In this document: positions 24,407 through 36,149 of the stretch, piece after piece
Layout: each line of letters opens with the position of its first letter
Position numbering within the stretch: the stretch's first letter is position 1
Source: Phycisphaeraceae bacterium
Lineage (GTDB): Bacteria; Planctomycetota; Phycisphaerae; Phycisphaerales; UBA1924
Direction of reading: 5' to 3'
NCBI GenBank assembly: GCA_019636615.1
Contig: JAHBXF010000001.1
Span: 372,001 to 436,000 of the forward strand
DNA length: 64,000 nt
Notes under the pieces: model-generated
Told to the model about the DNA's origin: nothing
The model's input: only the letters and a program-made list of their open reading frames with translations
The model's database searches: none
Translations under genes and position numbers: made by a program

Positions 24407-26031
24407 GGGGTCCCCCCGCGCTCATCGCCCGTCGCGGGCCGAACAGGCCAGCGCGCCGAATAAATCGTCCGCACCTGGTCCTGCGGGATGCTCCGCGAAT
24501 CGCTCGTCCATGGCCCCAGCACAGACCCGCTCACCGCCGAGAGCGCCTCCTGCATGTCCACCGCGTCCTGGATGTTCTTCGCGATGATCGTCAGTGTCGC
24601 CCGCACGTTGTCGATGTCGATCTCTTCGACCGAATACCCCGAGTTGCCCACCACCAGCGAGATCGCCTCCAACTCGTCGAGGATCGGCCTGGCCGGCTCG
24701 CCCCCCTGCGCAGGCCGAACCAGCCGTTCCAGCCGATCAATCTCTCTCACCAGTTCGTCCCTGGGATCAAAGACCATGCCCGGCGTGGGGCGTGCCAGGT
24801 CGGGCGCGTGCTCGGTGAGCAGCGCGGTCCATTGGGCCCGCAGGTCGTTGCTCGCCGTGCGGGTCGCTTCCGCGGCCCGCGAGGTGCGCCAGGCCGCAAG
24901 CCCAACCAGCAGCGCGGCGCCCGCGACCGCCGCCGCCGACCACACATACAGCCCGCGGTGCGCACGCCCCGGCCGAGACGTAAGCCCCACCAGCGCGCCG
25001 GTGGCCCCGGCGGGCTCGCCGCCCACGGGTGTCTGTTCCAGCCGTTCCGCCACGCGGCGCAGCGTCGCGCCCACGGGGTCGGCGTGCGTCGCCGCGTCGA
25101 CCGTCGCCTCTGGCCAGGCCCGCGCCAGTTCGCCGCCAAACTCCGCCGCGCCCGCGGTGTCCGTGTCGGAAAGCACGCACACAACCCGGCGCGGCGCCTG
25201 CGACAACTGCGCCGACCACGACAGCCATTCGGCCGTCAGCCGCGCTACGTGCTCTTTGCCCAGCGGCGGCAGGGGTTGGTCGGGCTCGTGGCCGATGGGC
25301 GCAAGCCTCATCGACCCCATGCACAGCAGCCCGCCCCGGCGCGACCAGCACCAGAAGAGCCGGCCCGCGGGATCGACCACCACCACCGCCGTCAACTCGG
25401 CCACCTGCTCGCCCGCGATCATCCCTTCGCCAACCTCGCGCGCCGGCGCGGGGCTCCACCCCACATCCCACGCCATCGCCATCGCGTGCCAGAATGACGC
25501 CACACGCTCGACCGGTACCGACGCTTCATCGAGCGCGTCGATCAACAGCCGCGCCGGCGTATCGATCGCCGTCATCACCGCCAGCCGCCCGATGCCGGCG
25601 TCGGCCGCCGATCCCGCGCGGGGGCGCCGGCCCTTCGTGCGCGGCATCACATCCGCCATCGCCTCGATCGACGACTCCATCGGGTTGCCCGCGTAGTAAT
25701 CCGCCGCCGCCAGCCCGCGTGCGCCGTCCGCCTCCAGCCCGGGCCCGCCAGACCTCGCCAGCGCCGCCACCACCACGGGGTCGGCCGTTGGCGATGAAAG
25801 CCAGGAGCACGCCGCCCCCTCGCCGTCCAGGCACAAGAGCGTCAAAGACGCCCCGGCCCGCGTGTTGGCCAACTGCTGACGCACCCAGCCCGCCGCGCTC
25901 TGTGGCGATGGCGCGTGCGCGCCGTCACCGGCCGCGGGCCACGCCTGATCGGTCGTGAGGCCCACGAGGCGCAGCGCCCGCAGGGTCGCCCCGCGATCGG
26001 CACGTTGAAGGTAGAGAACCCGAACGCTCAC
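24403..26031 (-). CDS. GspL-like assembly platform protein (PilM/PilN-type fusion)
   Basis: A 542-residue protein. The first ~340 residues form an actin-like ATPase-type fold as in GspL/PilM (LTAVVVVDPAGRLFWCWSRRGG is typical of the central strands). A membrane helix follows at about 360-380 (YVWSAAAVAGAALLVGLAAW), then a coiled coil and a PilN-like periplasmic domain (YSVEEIDIDNVRATLTIIAK). GspL recruits the secretion ATPase and contacts GspM. The gene overlaps its neighbours on both sides by four bases, which argues for a fixed stoichiometry. Confidence 0.7.
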   Translation of the reverse strand: MSVRVLYLQRADRGATLRALRLVGLTTDQAWPAAGDGAHAPSPQSAAGWVRQQLANTRAGASLTLLCLDGEGAACSWLSSPTADPVVVAALARSGGPGLEADGARGLAAADYYAGNPMESSIEAMADVMPRTKGRRPRAGSAADAGIGRLAVMTAIDTPARLLIDALDEASVPVERVASFWHAMAMAWDVGWSPAPAREVGEGMIAGEQVAELTAVVVVDPAGRLFWCWSRRGGLLCMGSMRLAPIGHEPDQPLPPLGKEHVARLTAEWLSWSAQLSQAPRRVVCVLSDTDTAGAAEFGGELARAWPEATVDAATHADPVGATLRRVAERLEQTPVGGEPAGATGALVGLTSRPGRAHRGLYVWSAAAVAGAALLVGLAAWRTSRAAEATRTASNDLRAQWTALLTEHAPDLARPTPGMVFDPRDELVREIDRLERLVRPAQGGEPARPILDELEAISLVVGNSGYSVEEIDIDNVRATLTIIAKNIQDAVDMQEALSAVSGSVLGPWTSDSRSIPQDQVRTIYSARWPVRPATGDERGGTP

Positions 26032-26909
26032 TTCACGCCCTTCGGATTCGCCCCGGGGATCAACCCCTCGACATACTCCTGCTCGGTCAACTTGATCGCC
26101 GCTTCGTTGACCTCCTGCTCGGTCGAATATTCGCCCGAGGACATCAGTTTCTCGCGGAACTGCTGATACCGCTGGCTGCGCGCAGGATCGGGAAACGGCG
26201 AACTCATCGTCACCGGCGTCGCCTGGCTCACCGCCGGACGGGGCGCGCTGTTGCGCTGCGCCAGAATCTGCGCCGCCGTCGGACGTGCCTGGCTGCCCTG
26301 CCGCGCGGCGTTCCCCGGCTGGTTCACCCTTCCCCCCGCGCCCGCGCTCGCGCCGGAGGCCTTCGTCACCACCTGCTCACCCTTGGGCGAGAGCGTGACG
26401 ATCTTCTCTTTGCCGCCGAGTGTCAGCCGCACCCACTCTGTCTCGATCACGTCGAGCGTGTGTTCGCCGATCTTCCCCCCCACCGCCACAAAACTCTGCC
26501 GGTCTTCGAGGGTGAGCAGCGCCAGCCGGCGCACGCCGAGCGACACCGCGCCCAGATACTTGATGTTGGCCTCGGTCGCCGGCGGCACATCGACCACCGG
26601 CACGTCTTCGTTCCCCGTCTCGACAACCGGCGGCTCGACCACCGGCACACGCGGACGGTTGCTCACCATCTCAAGCCGGCTCGCCAACGCCGCGCCGTTC
26701 AGACGCCTTTTCTCCTGCCCGCCCGCCGCGTCCTTCGCCCCCTCGTGCGAGAGGTCCGGCAGTTCGATCGCCCTGATCGGCGGGGGCGCCGAGACCCCCG
26801 GCAGGCCCACCGCCGCCACGGCCAACGCGCCCGCCACGCACACCACACCGACCACCTGGGCCAGACGTGTGCCTTTCATGGCCTCGGTTCTTGTCAATCG
26901 CTTGCTCAT
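26028..26909 (-). CDS. GspC-like periplasmic-linker protein
   Basis: A 293-residue protein. ATG 26909 is preferred because TACCCT ends ten bases upstream; an in-frame ATG at 26879 is possible. A single N-terminal membrane helix (about 15-36, VVGVVCVAGALAVAAVGLPG) is followed by a Pro-rich linker. A GspC-type homology region follows: IKYLGAVSLGVRRLALLTLE, FVAVGGKIGEHTLDVIETEW and VRLTLGGKEKIVTLS. GspC connects the inner membrane platform to the outer membrane secretin. Behind it the C-terminus is polar, Gln/Ala-rich. It begins 92 bases after GspK ends and overlaps GspL. Confidence 0.65.
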   Translation of the reverse strand: MSKRLTRTEAMKGTRLAQVVGVVCVAGALAVAAVGLPGVSAPPPIRAIELPDLSHEGAKDAAGGQEKRRLNGAALASRLEMVSNRPRVPVVEPPVVETGNEDVPVVDVPPATEANIKYLGAVSLGVRRLALLTLEDRQSFVAVGGKIGEHTLDVIETEWVRLTLGGKEKIVTLSPKGEQVVTKASGASAGAGGRVNQPGNAARQGSQARPTAAQILAQRNSAPRPAVSQATPVTMSSPFPDPARSQRYQQFREKLMSSGEYSTEQEVNEAAIKLTEQEYVEGLIPGANPKGVK

Positions 26910-27001
26910 GCCGTGGCCTAGGGTAGATACGTGGAACACCGGCGGCTTGAACGCCCCCCGCCGCCGCCGGGCAACGCGCCCGGCCCGGAGAGTTCTTCAC
27001 C

Positions 27002-27862
27002 TCACGGGGGCATCTGCTCGGTGCAGTCTACCCACGAGACCACGAGCGAACTCCGCTGCAGCGATGTCTCGCGGTCTCGAACCGCCCCGCCCGGTGCCGT
27101 CAGCACCACCAACCCGCAGAACCGCCGGCTCACCCCCCTGGGGTACACCCCCCGTGGGGGATCGATCTGCGCGATCACGCGCCACAGCGAGGTCTGCGCC
27201 GTCAGCACTGTCGAAAGCCGCGAACGCGTCTCGGGCGTCAGTGTCGTCCGGGAGTAGATGTCGTTCAAGATCGCCGCGGTCAGTTGCCCTTGCGACCGCT
27301 GATGGATGATCTCGTCCACGATCTCCTGCGTGCTCTCCCCTTCCGTGATCGCGTTGACCACCGCGAAGAGCACCTCAGGGCGCGCCGCGTTCACACTCAC
27401 CGCCAGGGGGCCATCGCGCCGCACAAACTCACGCGCCCTGGCCCCTTCGCGCACGGTCAGTTCCTGCAGGATCGCGCGCGCTGTCTCCTGCGCATCCACC
27501 GTCAGCCCCGCCATCTCGATCAGCGCGTTGTCCTGCCCGTCAAAGAACGACACCCGCACCGTCTCGCCCGTCTGGAACTCAAGATCAAACGCGTGCCCGC
27601 CCTCGCCCAGCGAATCCTGCAACGACCGCGATGCCCCCGACGAACGGATCCACGCCTCGATCGCCTCCTGCGCCCCCTTCGCGGCGTGATGAAACTGGTA
27701 CTGCTCCAACTGCCGCCGAACCGTCATCGCCTGCGCGACCTGACGCTCCATCATCACCGCCACCGCCACCCCCGCCACCAGCACCAGCAGCATCACCATC
27801 GGCAGCGTGAACCCTCGCGCCGCGCCCACCCGCCTTGCCGCTTGACGCCGCGCGATCATCAT
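27002..27862 (-). CDS. GspK-like minor pseudopilin
   Basis: A 286-residue protein. ATG 27862 overlaps the GspJ-like stop and follows GGGGGAC. The prepilin peptidase site is AARG/FTLPM, followed by a hydrophobic helix. Position +5 is Met, not Glu; lack of Glu5 is the hallmark of GspK, the tip pseudopilin. The following region has the GspK-type alpha domain with FDGQDNALIEMAGL, DEIIHQRSQGQ and LSTVLTAQTSLWRVIAQ. Length is close to that of known GspK proteins. Confidence 0.8.
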   Translation of the reverse strand: MMIARRQAARRVGAARGFTLPMVMLLVLVAGVAVAVMMERQVAQAMTVRRQLEQYQFHHAAKGAQEAIEAWIRSSGASRSLQDSLGEGGHAFDLEFQTGETVRVSFFDGQDNALIEMAGLTVDAQETARAILQELTVREGARAREFVRRDGPLAVSVNAARPEVLFAVVNAITEGESTQEIVDEIIHQRSQGQLTAAILNDIYSRTTLTPETRSRLSTVLTAQTSLWRVIAQIDPPRGVYPRGVSRRFCGLVVLTAPGGAVRDRETSLQRSSLVVSWVDCTEQMPP

Positions 27863-29046
27863 TTGTCCCCCGCTGGCGCCTGAGGGCGCGGCCTCGAAAC
27901 CGGCTGTGAAGGCCTGGGCGCAGGACGACGCACCGGCGCGCCACCCTGCGGCGCGCCACCCTGCGGCGTGTCGCCACCCGCCTCGTTCACAGGCCTGGCC
28001 TGCGTCGGCCCCGCCGGCACCGCAGGGCGGGGCGGCACCTCGGGCCCGCGGCTCCAGTCCAGTTCGAACATCCAGTTGGCCGTCAGCCCCGCCGTTGTTT
28101 CTACTGCCAACTCGATATACGCCGGCATCTGCCCGTGCCATGTCGCGCTGTGCGCCTGCTTGCGCTGCCGCTCGTGAAACACCGTCCACTTCACATACCG
28201 AAGGTTCGACGCCACCCGGTACGGCTCCCCGGCGCTCGCCACCTCATCAAAGGTCGGCGGGGGCGAGTTCGCCGATTCGCGCGGCGGCAGCGGCACCCAC
28301 CACATCTCCCACGCCACGGGCGCATCCTCCCCCTGGTCCGCGATCCGCCGACGCTCTTTCGCGTCCAGCGCCTGCGGCCGCAACTCCAGCGCGCCGCGCA
28401 CCGCCCGCACCGGCGCCTGCGTCACGTCGTCCTCCGCCGGCGTCTGCGCCGCGTTGTCGGTGCGCCGAACTCCACGCTCGTTTGTTTCGCCCCGGTCGCT
28501 GAACTTGCTCTCGCCCTCGCCCGAAAACTTGCTCCCCTCCTGAAACCGCGACGAAGCCCGCGTGCTCTGCCTCGCACGCCCGACGCCGCCGCCCACGCCC
28601 GCGCGCGAGAACAGATCCCACGCTTCCGAGGGCACCGGCGGGTCAGAGAGCACCACCTCATAGCGTTGCACCCGCGCCTGGTCTGGCCGCCACTGCCCGC
28701 CCCCGCTGCTCGTCATGCTGTAGCGCCCCATGAGCGGGTCTCGGTCGATGATCAACCGCGGCGCGGGCTGCGACGCATCGGTGTTCGTCACCTCCAGCCC
28801 GCGCGCGCCGGCGCGCACCCCGTCGGTCTGCGTGACCTGCGGCGCGTTCGACATCACCAGCGTTGAGGTCGCCCGCTGCACCACCAGACGCAGGCGCTGA
28901 AGGTCGGCCGCCTGTTCGGCGCGCCGAGCCAGCAGGCCGTCGGTGCGGTCGATGGTGAAAAACACGGCCACGCACGCGAGCACCAGGATCGAACCCAGCG
29001 ACGCCGCCATCGCGACCTCGAGCATGGTGAAGCCGCGCCGGTTCAC
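27859..29046 (-). CDS. GspJ-like minor pseudopilin with long proline-rich tail
   Basis: A 395-residue protein with prepilin motif NRRG/FTMLEVAMAAS, Glu at +5, and a membrane helix. Typical GspJ proteins are about 200 residues; this one has a charged central insertion and a C-terminal ~45-residue Pro/Arg/Gln-rich tail. The core strands include WEMWWVPLP and YIELAVETTAGLTANWMFELDW. It overlaps GspI upstream and GspK downstream by four bases each, so I, J and K are translated as a unit, in line with their joint role in initiating the pseudopilus. Confidence 0.75.
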   Translation of the reverse strand: MNRRGFTMLEVAMAASLGSILVLACVAVFFTIDRTDGLLARRAEQAADLQRLRLVVQRATSTLVMSNAPQVTQTDGVRAGARGLEVTNTDASQPAPRLIIDRDPLMGRYSMTSSGGGQWRPDQARVQRYEVVLSDPPVPSEAWDLFSRAGVGGGVGRARQSTRASSRFQEGSKFSGEGESKFSDRGETNERGVRRTDNAAQTPAEDDVTQAPVRAVRGALELRPQALDAKERRRIADQGEDAPVAWEMWWVPLPPRESANSPPPTFDEVASAGEPYRVASNLRYVKWTVFHERQRKQAHSATWHGQMPAYIELAVETTAGLTANWMFELDWSRGPEVPPRPAVPAGPTQARPVNEAGGDTPQGGAPQGGAPVRRPAPRPSQPVSRPRPQAPAGDK

Positions 29047-29705
29047 TTGCCACCCCCCTGCGGCGCGGGCTGTGGCGTGCGCGACGGCGTCGGGCGCGCG
29101 GGCGTGGGGCGCGCGGGCGTCACCGGCACCGAGCCGCCGCCAGACATCCCCGTGATCGCCTCCATGAACTGGCGGCGCAGACGCTCATTGGTCAGAATGT
29201 GGTTCGCGGTGTCGGGGTTGCGCAGTTGTCCAAACACCGGGTCAACCACCCTGCTCAGGGTGAACGAGGGCGTGATCCCGTCGTTCAGGTACGTCCCCCC
29301 GCTCTCCTCCGAGAGCCACACCGCGATGGTGATCCGCCGCAGGCGGTTCAGGTTCACGTTGGGGTTGCCGCGAGACGCCACCTCGGCACGCCCGTGCGTC
29401 AGGCTCACGGGCTCCTCGACCAGTTCCCACCGGTAGAGATCGCGCCCGTAGGCCACCGGCAGCCCGCGCTGGGGCATCGATTCCTTGTCATCGATGTACT
29501 GCAGCATCAGCCTGTTCGAGAGTTCCGCCGCGCCCAGGCGGTGCATCTGCCGCGTCTGCTGGTACACAACCCCGTTGATCGCGCTGAGCACCGCGCCCGT
29601 CACCATCGACAGCAGCACCACCGACAGCACAACCTCAAGAAACGTCACACCCCGCCTCGTCGAGAAGCGGGCGCCGTGTGTCGTGCTGTGTCGGCGGGCG
29701 TGCAT
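29043..29705 (-). CDS. GspI-like minor pseudopilin
   Basis: A 220-residue protein with a 17-residue basic leader and prepilin site TRRG/VTFLEVVLSVVLLSM, Glu at +5. The mature part begins with the usual helix ending GVVYQQTRQ and carries a small beta domain (RITIAVWLSEESGGTYLND). The C-terminal ~35 residues repeat Thr-Pro-Ala-Arg. It starts 37 bases after the GspG-like stop and overlaps the GspJ-like gene. No ribosome site is visible before ATG 29705, so the start is less certain than the identity. Confidence 0.75.
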   Translation of the reverse strand: MHARRHSTTHGARFSTRRGVTFLEVVLSVVLLSMVTGAVLSAINGVVYQQTRQMHRLGAAELSNRLMLQYIDDKESMPQRGLPVAYGRDLYRWELVEEPVSLTHGRAEVASRGNPNVNLNRLRRITIAVWLSEESGGTYLNDGITPSFTLSRVVDPVFGQLRNPDTANHILTNERLRRQFMEAITGMSGGGSVPVTPARPTPARPTPSRTPQPAPQGGGK

Positions 29706-29742
29706 GGGCTGTGGTCCGCAGCGCGCCGGCGAACGGTCGCCG

Positions 29743-30183
29743 TCAGCGGTTCATCGTCCAGATATCAATGTCGTCCTCGGTGCCCCCCTGGCCGTCTTCA
29801 CCCACCGAGGCCAGCGTGTACGGCTGTTCGCGCCCGCGCCCGCGGGGGTCGTAGTAAAACTCGCGGTCCCACCCGTCCCGCAACTTCTTGTCTTCAAGAA
29901 ACTTCGTCGTGATCAGCGTCTGCAGCGTCGGCGGGTACGCGCTGTGCTCAAGGTTGTACTGCGACAGCGCCGAGCGGATCGTCTCCATGCTCGCCTTGGT
30001 CACGCGCACCTTCGCACGCGCCCCGGCCCCGGCCACGCTGTACGCCGCCGCCCCGATCAGCAGCCCGATGATCACCAGCACCAGCGTCAGTTCGAGCAGC
30101 GAAAAGCCCGACCGCCGGCGCGATCCGCCACGGCGCACCACGCCCTTGCCCGCTTCACACTTCCCGGCGATCAACGTCAACAT
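29743..30183 (-). CDS. GspG-like major pseudopilin
   Basis: A 146-residue protein starting at ATG 30183, eight bases after AGGAG. The prepilin site is RRSG/FSLLELTLVLVIIGLL with Glu at +5. The mature domain shows the GspG signature: LSQYNLEHSAYPPTLQTL, DGWDREFYY, and the calcium-site C-terminus GEDGQGGTEDDIDIW. This subunit polymerises into the pseudopilus that pushes substrates through the secretin. It lies 260 bases downstream of GspF. Confidence 0.9.
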   Translation of the reverse strand: MLTLIAGKCEAGKGVVRRGGSRRRSGFSLLELTLVLVIIGLLIGAAAYSVAGAGARAKVRVTKASMETIRSALSQYNLEHSAYPPTLQTLITTKFLEDKKLRDGWDREFYYDPRGRGREQPYTLASVGEDGQGGTEDDIDIWTMNR

Positions 30184-30444
30184 CCGCGTGCTCCTGTGCC
30201 TTTGACTGCCCTGACGGGCCCCCGCACTGGGTGTGCCCTCCGGGGTGCGTGTCAGCATCGGGCAGGGCCACGCCCGTAGTTTAGTCGCCCGGCCTTGTGT
30301 CGCAAGTTCCTCTCGCCGCCCCATCCCCGCTCTCGGGCAGCCTTGCACAGGTATTCCCGCCCGCGACCCTCGCGCTCGCCACAAACCGCGCCATCAACCC
30401 AGCCCCTCCCCCACGCCCCCATGCCCCCCAGCCCCCCCACCCCC

Positions 30445-31704
30445 TCACTGCACGCCCTGCGTCGTCGCCTTGATCAGCGGGATCATGATCGACAGCACCA
30501 GCGACCCGATCATCAGGAACATGATCACGATCAGCACCGGCTCCATCGCCGCCAGCAGCCGCTCGCTGCGTCGCTCCAGTTCCTCGGTCGTGTCCTGCGC
30601 CAGCGTGTCGAACGCGCTCTCAAGATCGCCCGCCCGCTCGGCCGCCATCAGCAGCCGGCGCGTGGGCAGCGGGAATGACTCCACCGAATCGATCAGCGAA
30701 CGCAGCACACCGCCCTCGATCAGCCGCGTCCGCAGCGTCGTCAGTTGCTTGCGTAGCCCCGGGTGGCTGATCACCCCGACCGCCACGCCCAGCGCGTCGG
30801 CGAGCGTCACGCCGTTGCGCGTCATCGCCGCCATCACCGTGAAAAACCGCGCCGATTCCTGCGTCAGCACCACGTCCCGCAGAATCGGCACCCGGCGCGA
30901 CACATACCCAACCCCCTGCATCAGCAGCCGGCGCGCAAAGACCGCCGCCGTCACAGCCAGCAGCGCGCCGAGCCCCACCCACAGCGCGTTGTCTCTGATG
31001 AACACCCCCGTCGCCATCATCCCCTCGGTAAACGCCGGCAGTTCTGTTCCAAGGTCTTTGATCGAAGCCCCGATCTTGGGAAGCACAAAGCAGATCATCG
31101 CCAGCGTCACCACCAGGCTGATCGAGAGCACGATCGCCGGGTAGATCATCAGCGTCCCCGCCTTCCCCGATATCCGCAGTTGCCGGCGCGAGGTCATCGC
31201 CAGTTGCTTCGCCGCACCGCCAAGGTCTCCCGTCCGCTCCGCCGCGCGGTACACCGCCGTGGTCACTGGGTCAAAGATCCCCACCGCCCCCGCCGCATCA
31301 GAAAAAGACGAGCCGGAAGCCACCAGTTCGCGCATCCGCTCCACGCGCGGCGACGCCCCGGGCGCCACCGTCTGCGAGGTCGCTTCCAGCGCCTCCACCA
31401 GCGGCACGCCACGCGTGAGCAACTGCGCCAGTTGGGTGTGCAGTTCCGCCTGATCCTTCAGCGACACCTCGGACGACACCCCCGCCCATTCCGGCAGCGT
31501 CCAGGTCCGCAGGGCCACCATCCGCTCGCGACGCAATACCTCCGACAGGTGCCTCAGGTCGCGGGCCCGGCGCACGCACACCGTCCGCCCGCCCGTCGGT
31601 TTCACCGCCAGCGCCACATAACTCCGCGTCGCGCCCGCCGCGACCAACTGGCGCGTCACCCCCGCGCCGTTCATCCCCGGAGATGTGCCCGTCATACGCG
31701 ACAT
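30445..31704 (-). CDS. GspF-like inner membrane platform protein
   Basis: A 419-residue protein with two T2SF domains, each ending in membrane helices: LHTQLAQLLTRGVPLVEALE opens the first and ARFFTVMAAMTRNGVTLADAL the second. Helices lie at about 200-225, 255-275 and 385-412 (LIVIMFLMIGSLVLSIMIP). GspF is the multi-pass core that couples ATP hydrolysis to pseudopilus growth. It is the first gene of the operon; TACTCT ends six bases before the ATG and no Shine-Dalgarno is present. The ATPase GspE and secretin GspD are not encoded in the window. Confidence 0.9.
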   Translation of the reverse strand: MSRMTGTSPGMNGAGVTRQLVAAGATRSYVALAVKPTGGRTVCVRRARDLRHLSEVLRRERMVALRTWTLPEWAGVSSEVSLKDQAELHTQLAQLLTRGVPLVEALEATSQTVAPGASPRVERMRELVASGSSFSDAAGAVGIFDPVTTAVYRAAERTGDLGGAAKQLAMTSRRQLRISGKAGTLMIYPAIVLSISLVVTLAMICFVLPKIGASIKDLGTELPAFTEGMMATGVFIRDNALWVGLGALLAVTAAVFARRLLMQGVGYVSRRVPILRDVVLTQESARFFTVMAAMTRNGVTLADALGVAVGVISHPGLRKQLTTLRTRLIEGGVLRSLIDSVESFPLPTRRLLMAAERAGDLESAFDTLAQDTTEELERRSERLLAAMEPVLIVIMFLMIGSLVLSIMIPLIKATTQGVQ

Positions 31705-31886
31705 AGCGACAGAGTATCAGCCCAAGGCCCCCGCACACACACCCACGCGCGCGGCACACCGGCCCCGGCACGCCTTCACGCCACGCCCGATGCCCCGCGA
31801 TTGACACCCTCCCCGGCAGCGCCGAGCCCGCTCAGGTGGTTCACCCGCACGCCCCGCGCGTTCGGCGGCCTTTCTCACAGCCCCGA

Positions 31887-34760
<2,874 letters not shown>

Positions 34761-34913
34761 GGTCGGGGCTCCTTCGGGCGGTGGGTCTTCGTGTCGTGGC
34801 GCGTCGTCACGCCAGGCACAGCGTTACTCGCAGGGTAGTGCGATCCACTCCCCTCCGCGCGCTCCGACACCCTCACACGCCCCCACTTGCCCCTCTTTTT
34901 CGCCCTTCACCCC

Positions 34914-35333
34914 TCACCCGCCCGCGCTCTGGCCCCCATCAGCCCATTCATGATGTTTCCAAATGGGCACATCTCGCTTCAACAGCGCCACAAACTCGCC
35001 CATCGCCGCCAGCGATTCGGCCCTGTGCCCGCTCCACACCACCACCCGCAGCGACACACACCCCACCGGCACCCGCCCCACACTGTGCCACACCCTCAGC
35101 CCCGCCAGCCCATGCCGCGCCGCCACCTCCTGCGCCAGCGCCTCCAGTTGCGTGAGCGCCATCGGCATGTACGCCTCATACCGCAGCGCGCTCAGCCTTC
35201 TCCCCCCCTCCAGCCCGCGCACCACCCCCTCAAACACCAGCACCGATCCAACCTCGCCACCGGCGCACACGCCCGCCTGCTCCGCCCAGGGCGAGGGCAA
35301 GGCACCTTCCAAGATCATCGCGTGCGTCATCAT
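34914..35333 (-). CDS. moaE: Molybdopterin synthase catalytic subunit
   Basis: A 139-residue MoaE. Conserved blocks are GVVRGLEGGRRLSALRYEAY, the VWHSVGRVPVG strand, VVWSGHRAESLAAM and the active-site Lys region LLKRDVPIWKHHEW. It takes sulphur from the MoaD thiocarboxylate to turn precursor Z (cPMP) into molybdopterin. The ATG overlaps the moaD stop (ATGA), coupling the two subunits. Confidence 0.95.
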   Translation of the reverse strand: MMTHAMILEGALPSPWAEQAGVCAGGEVGSVLVFEGVVRGLEGGRRLSALRYEAYMPMALTQLEALAQEVAARHGLAGLRVWHSVGRVPVGCVSLRVVVWSGHRAESLAAMGEFVALLKRDVPIWKHHEWADGGQSAGG

Positions 35334-35581
35334 CCCCCCGAGACCATCCCGATCAGGGCAACCTCGTCCCCTTCCTTCAGCACGTGCGCATCGGCCACAA
35401 ACGCGTGATTCACCGCGAACCGCGCCGCCGGCAGCATCGCCGCCAGCCCGGGCCCTGCGCCCGCCATCATCTCGCGCCGAAGATCAGCGCACGTGCCCCC
35501 GTCGCGCGGCAACTCGACGCGCACTTCTCCCACGCCCGCCGCAGCACGCTCTGGCCCGAAAAGTAGCACCCGCACCCGCAT
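35330..35581 (-). CDS. moaD: Molybdopterin synthase sulphur carrier subunit
   Basis: An 83-residue ubiquitin-like protein ending in GMVSGG; the terminal Gly-Gly is the site of thiocarboxylation. The start RVRVLLFGPERAAAG and DEVALI strand are typical. ATG 35581 is set by TACACT five bases upstream and by the family N-terminus. Confidence 0.92.
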   Translation of the reverse strand: MRVRVLLFGPERAAAGVGEVRVELPRDGGTCADLRREMMAGAGPGLAAMLPAARFAVNHAFVADAHVLKEGDEVALIGMVSGG

Positions 35582-35618
35582 CCCCCAGTGTACGGGCCGC
35601 CCGCCGTACGCTTGCGCC
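35582..35618. promoter_or_regulatory. Minimal divergent promoter region moaDE / moaC-mogA
   Basis: Only 37 bases separate the two start codons. On the minus strand TACACT (35592-35587) ends five bases before the moaD ATG; on the plus strand TACGCT (35607-35612) ends six bases before the moaC GTG. Neither gene has a Shine-Dalgarno sequence. Both transcripts would start at or next to the start codon, and the two polymerases would compete for the same stretch. Confidence 0.6.
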
Positions 35619-36149
35619 GTGAGCACCAACCCGCCCGACCTGCCGGCCCTCTCTCACATCGACCCCGCGGGGAAAGCCTCGATGGTCGATGTCGGCGGCA
35701 AAGAAACCTCCCGCCGCGCCGCCGTCGCCGAAGCCTGGGTCCGTGTCTCTCCCCACCTCGCTTCCCTCATCCGCCAGAACGCGCTGGCCAAGGGCGACCT
35801 CCTCGCTGTCGCACGCCTCGCCGGCATCACCGCCGCCAAACGCACCGACGAACTCATCCCGCTCTGCCACTCCCTCCCCCTCGACCACGCCGACGTCCGC
35901 GCCACCCTCCTCCCCGACCACCGCATCCGCATCCTTGCCGTCGCCTCCACCACCGCCCGCACCGGCGTCGAAATGGAAGCACTCACCGCGGCATCCATCG
36001 CCGCGCTCACCATCATCGACATGGGCAAAGCCGCCGACAAAGCCATCGTCATCGAGCAGATCCGCCTTCTCCACAAGCGCGGCGGGCGCTCCGGCGACTT
36101 CACCGCCCCCGGTGTTTCTCCCCAAGACTTCTCCGAGGTTCTCCCGTGA
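35619..36149 (+). CDS. moaC: Cyclic pyranopterin monophosphate synthase
   Basis: A 176-residue MoaC from GTG 35619. Signatures are MVDVGGKETSRRAAVAEA, KGDLLAVARLAGI, the active-site LIPLCHSLPL, and GVEMEALTAASIAALTI followed by DMGKAADK. It converts the MoaA product into cPMP, the first stable molybdenum cofactor intermediate. The stop overlaps the mogA-like GTG (GTGA). moaA is not in the window. Confidence 0.95.
   Translation: MSTNPPDLPALSHIDPAGKASMVDVGGKETSRRAAVAEAWVRVSPHLASLIRQNALAKGDLLAVARLAGITAAKRTDELIPLCHSLPLDHADVRATLLPDHRIRILAVASTTARTGVEMEALTAASIAALTIIDMGKAADKAIVIEQIRLLHKRGGRSGDFTAPGVSPQDFSEVLP

Noticed and set aside
23181-31704. Pseudopilin operon as a type IV pilus cluster
   Set aside because: The GspG C-terminal calcium-site motif and a GspK protein without Glu5 fit a type II secretion system; no pilT or pilA-type gene is present.
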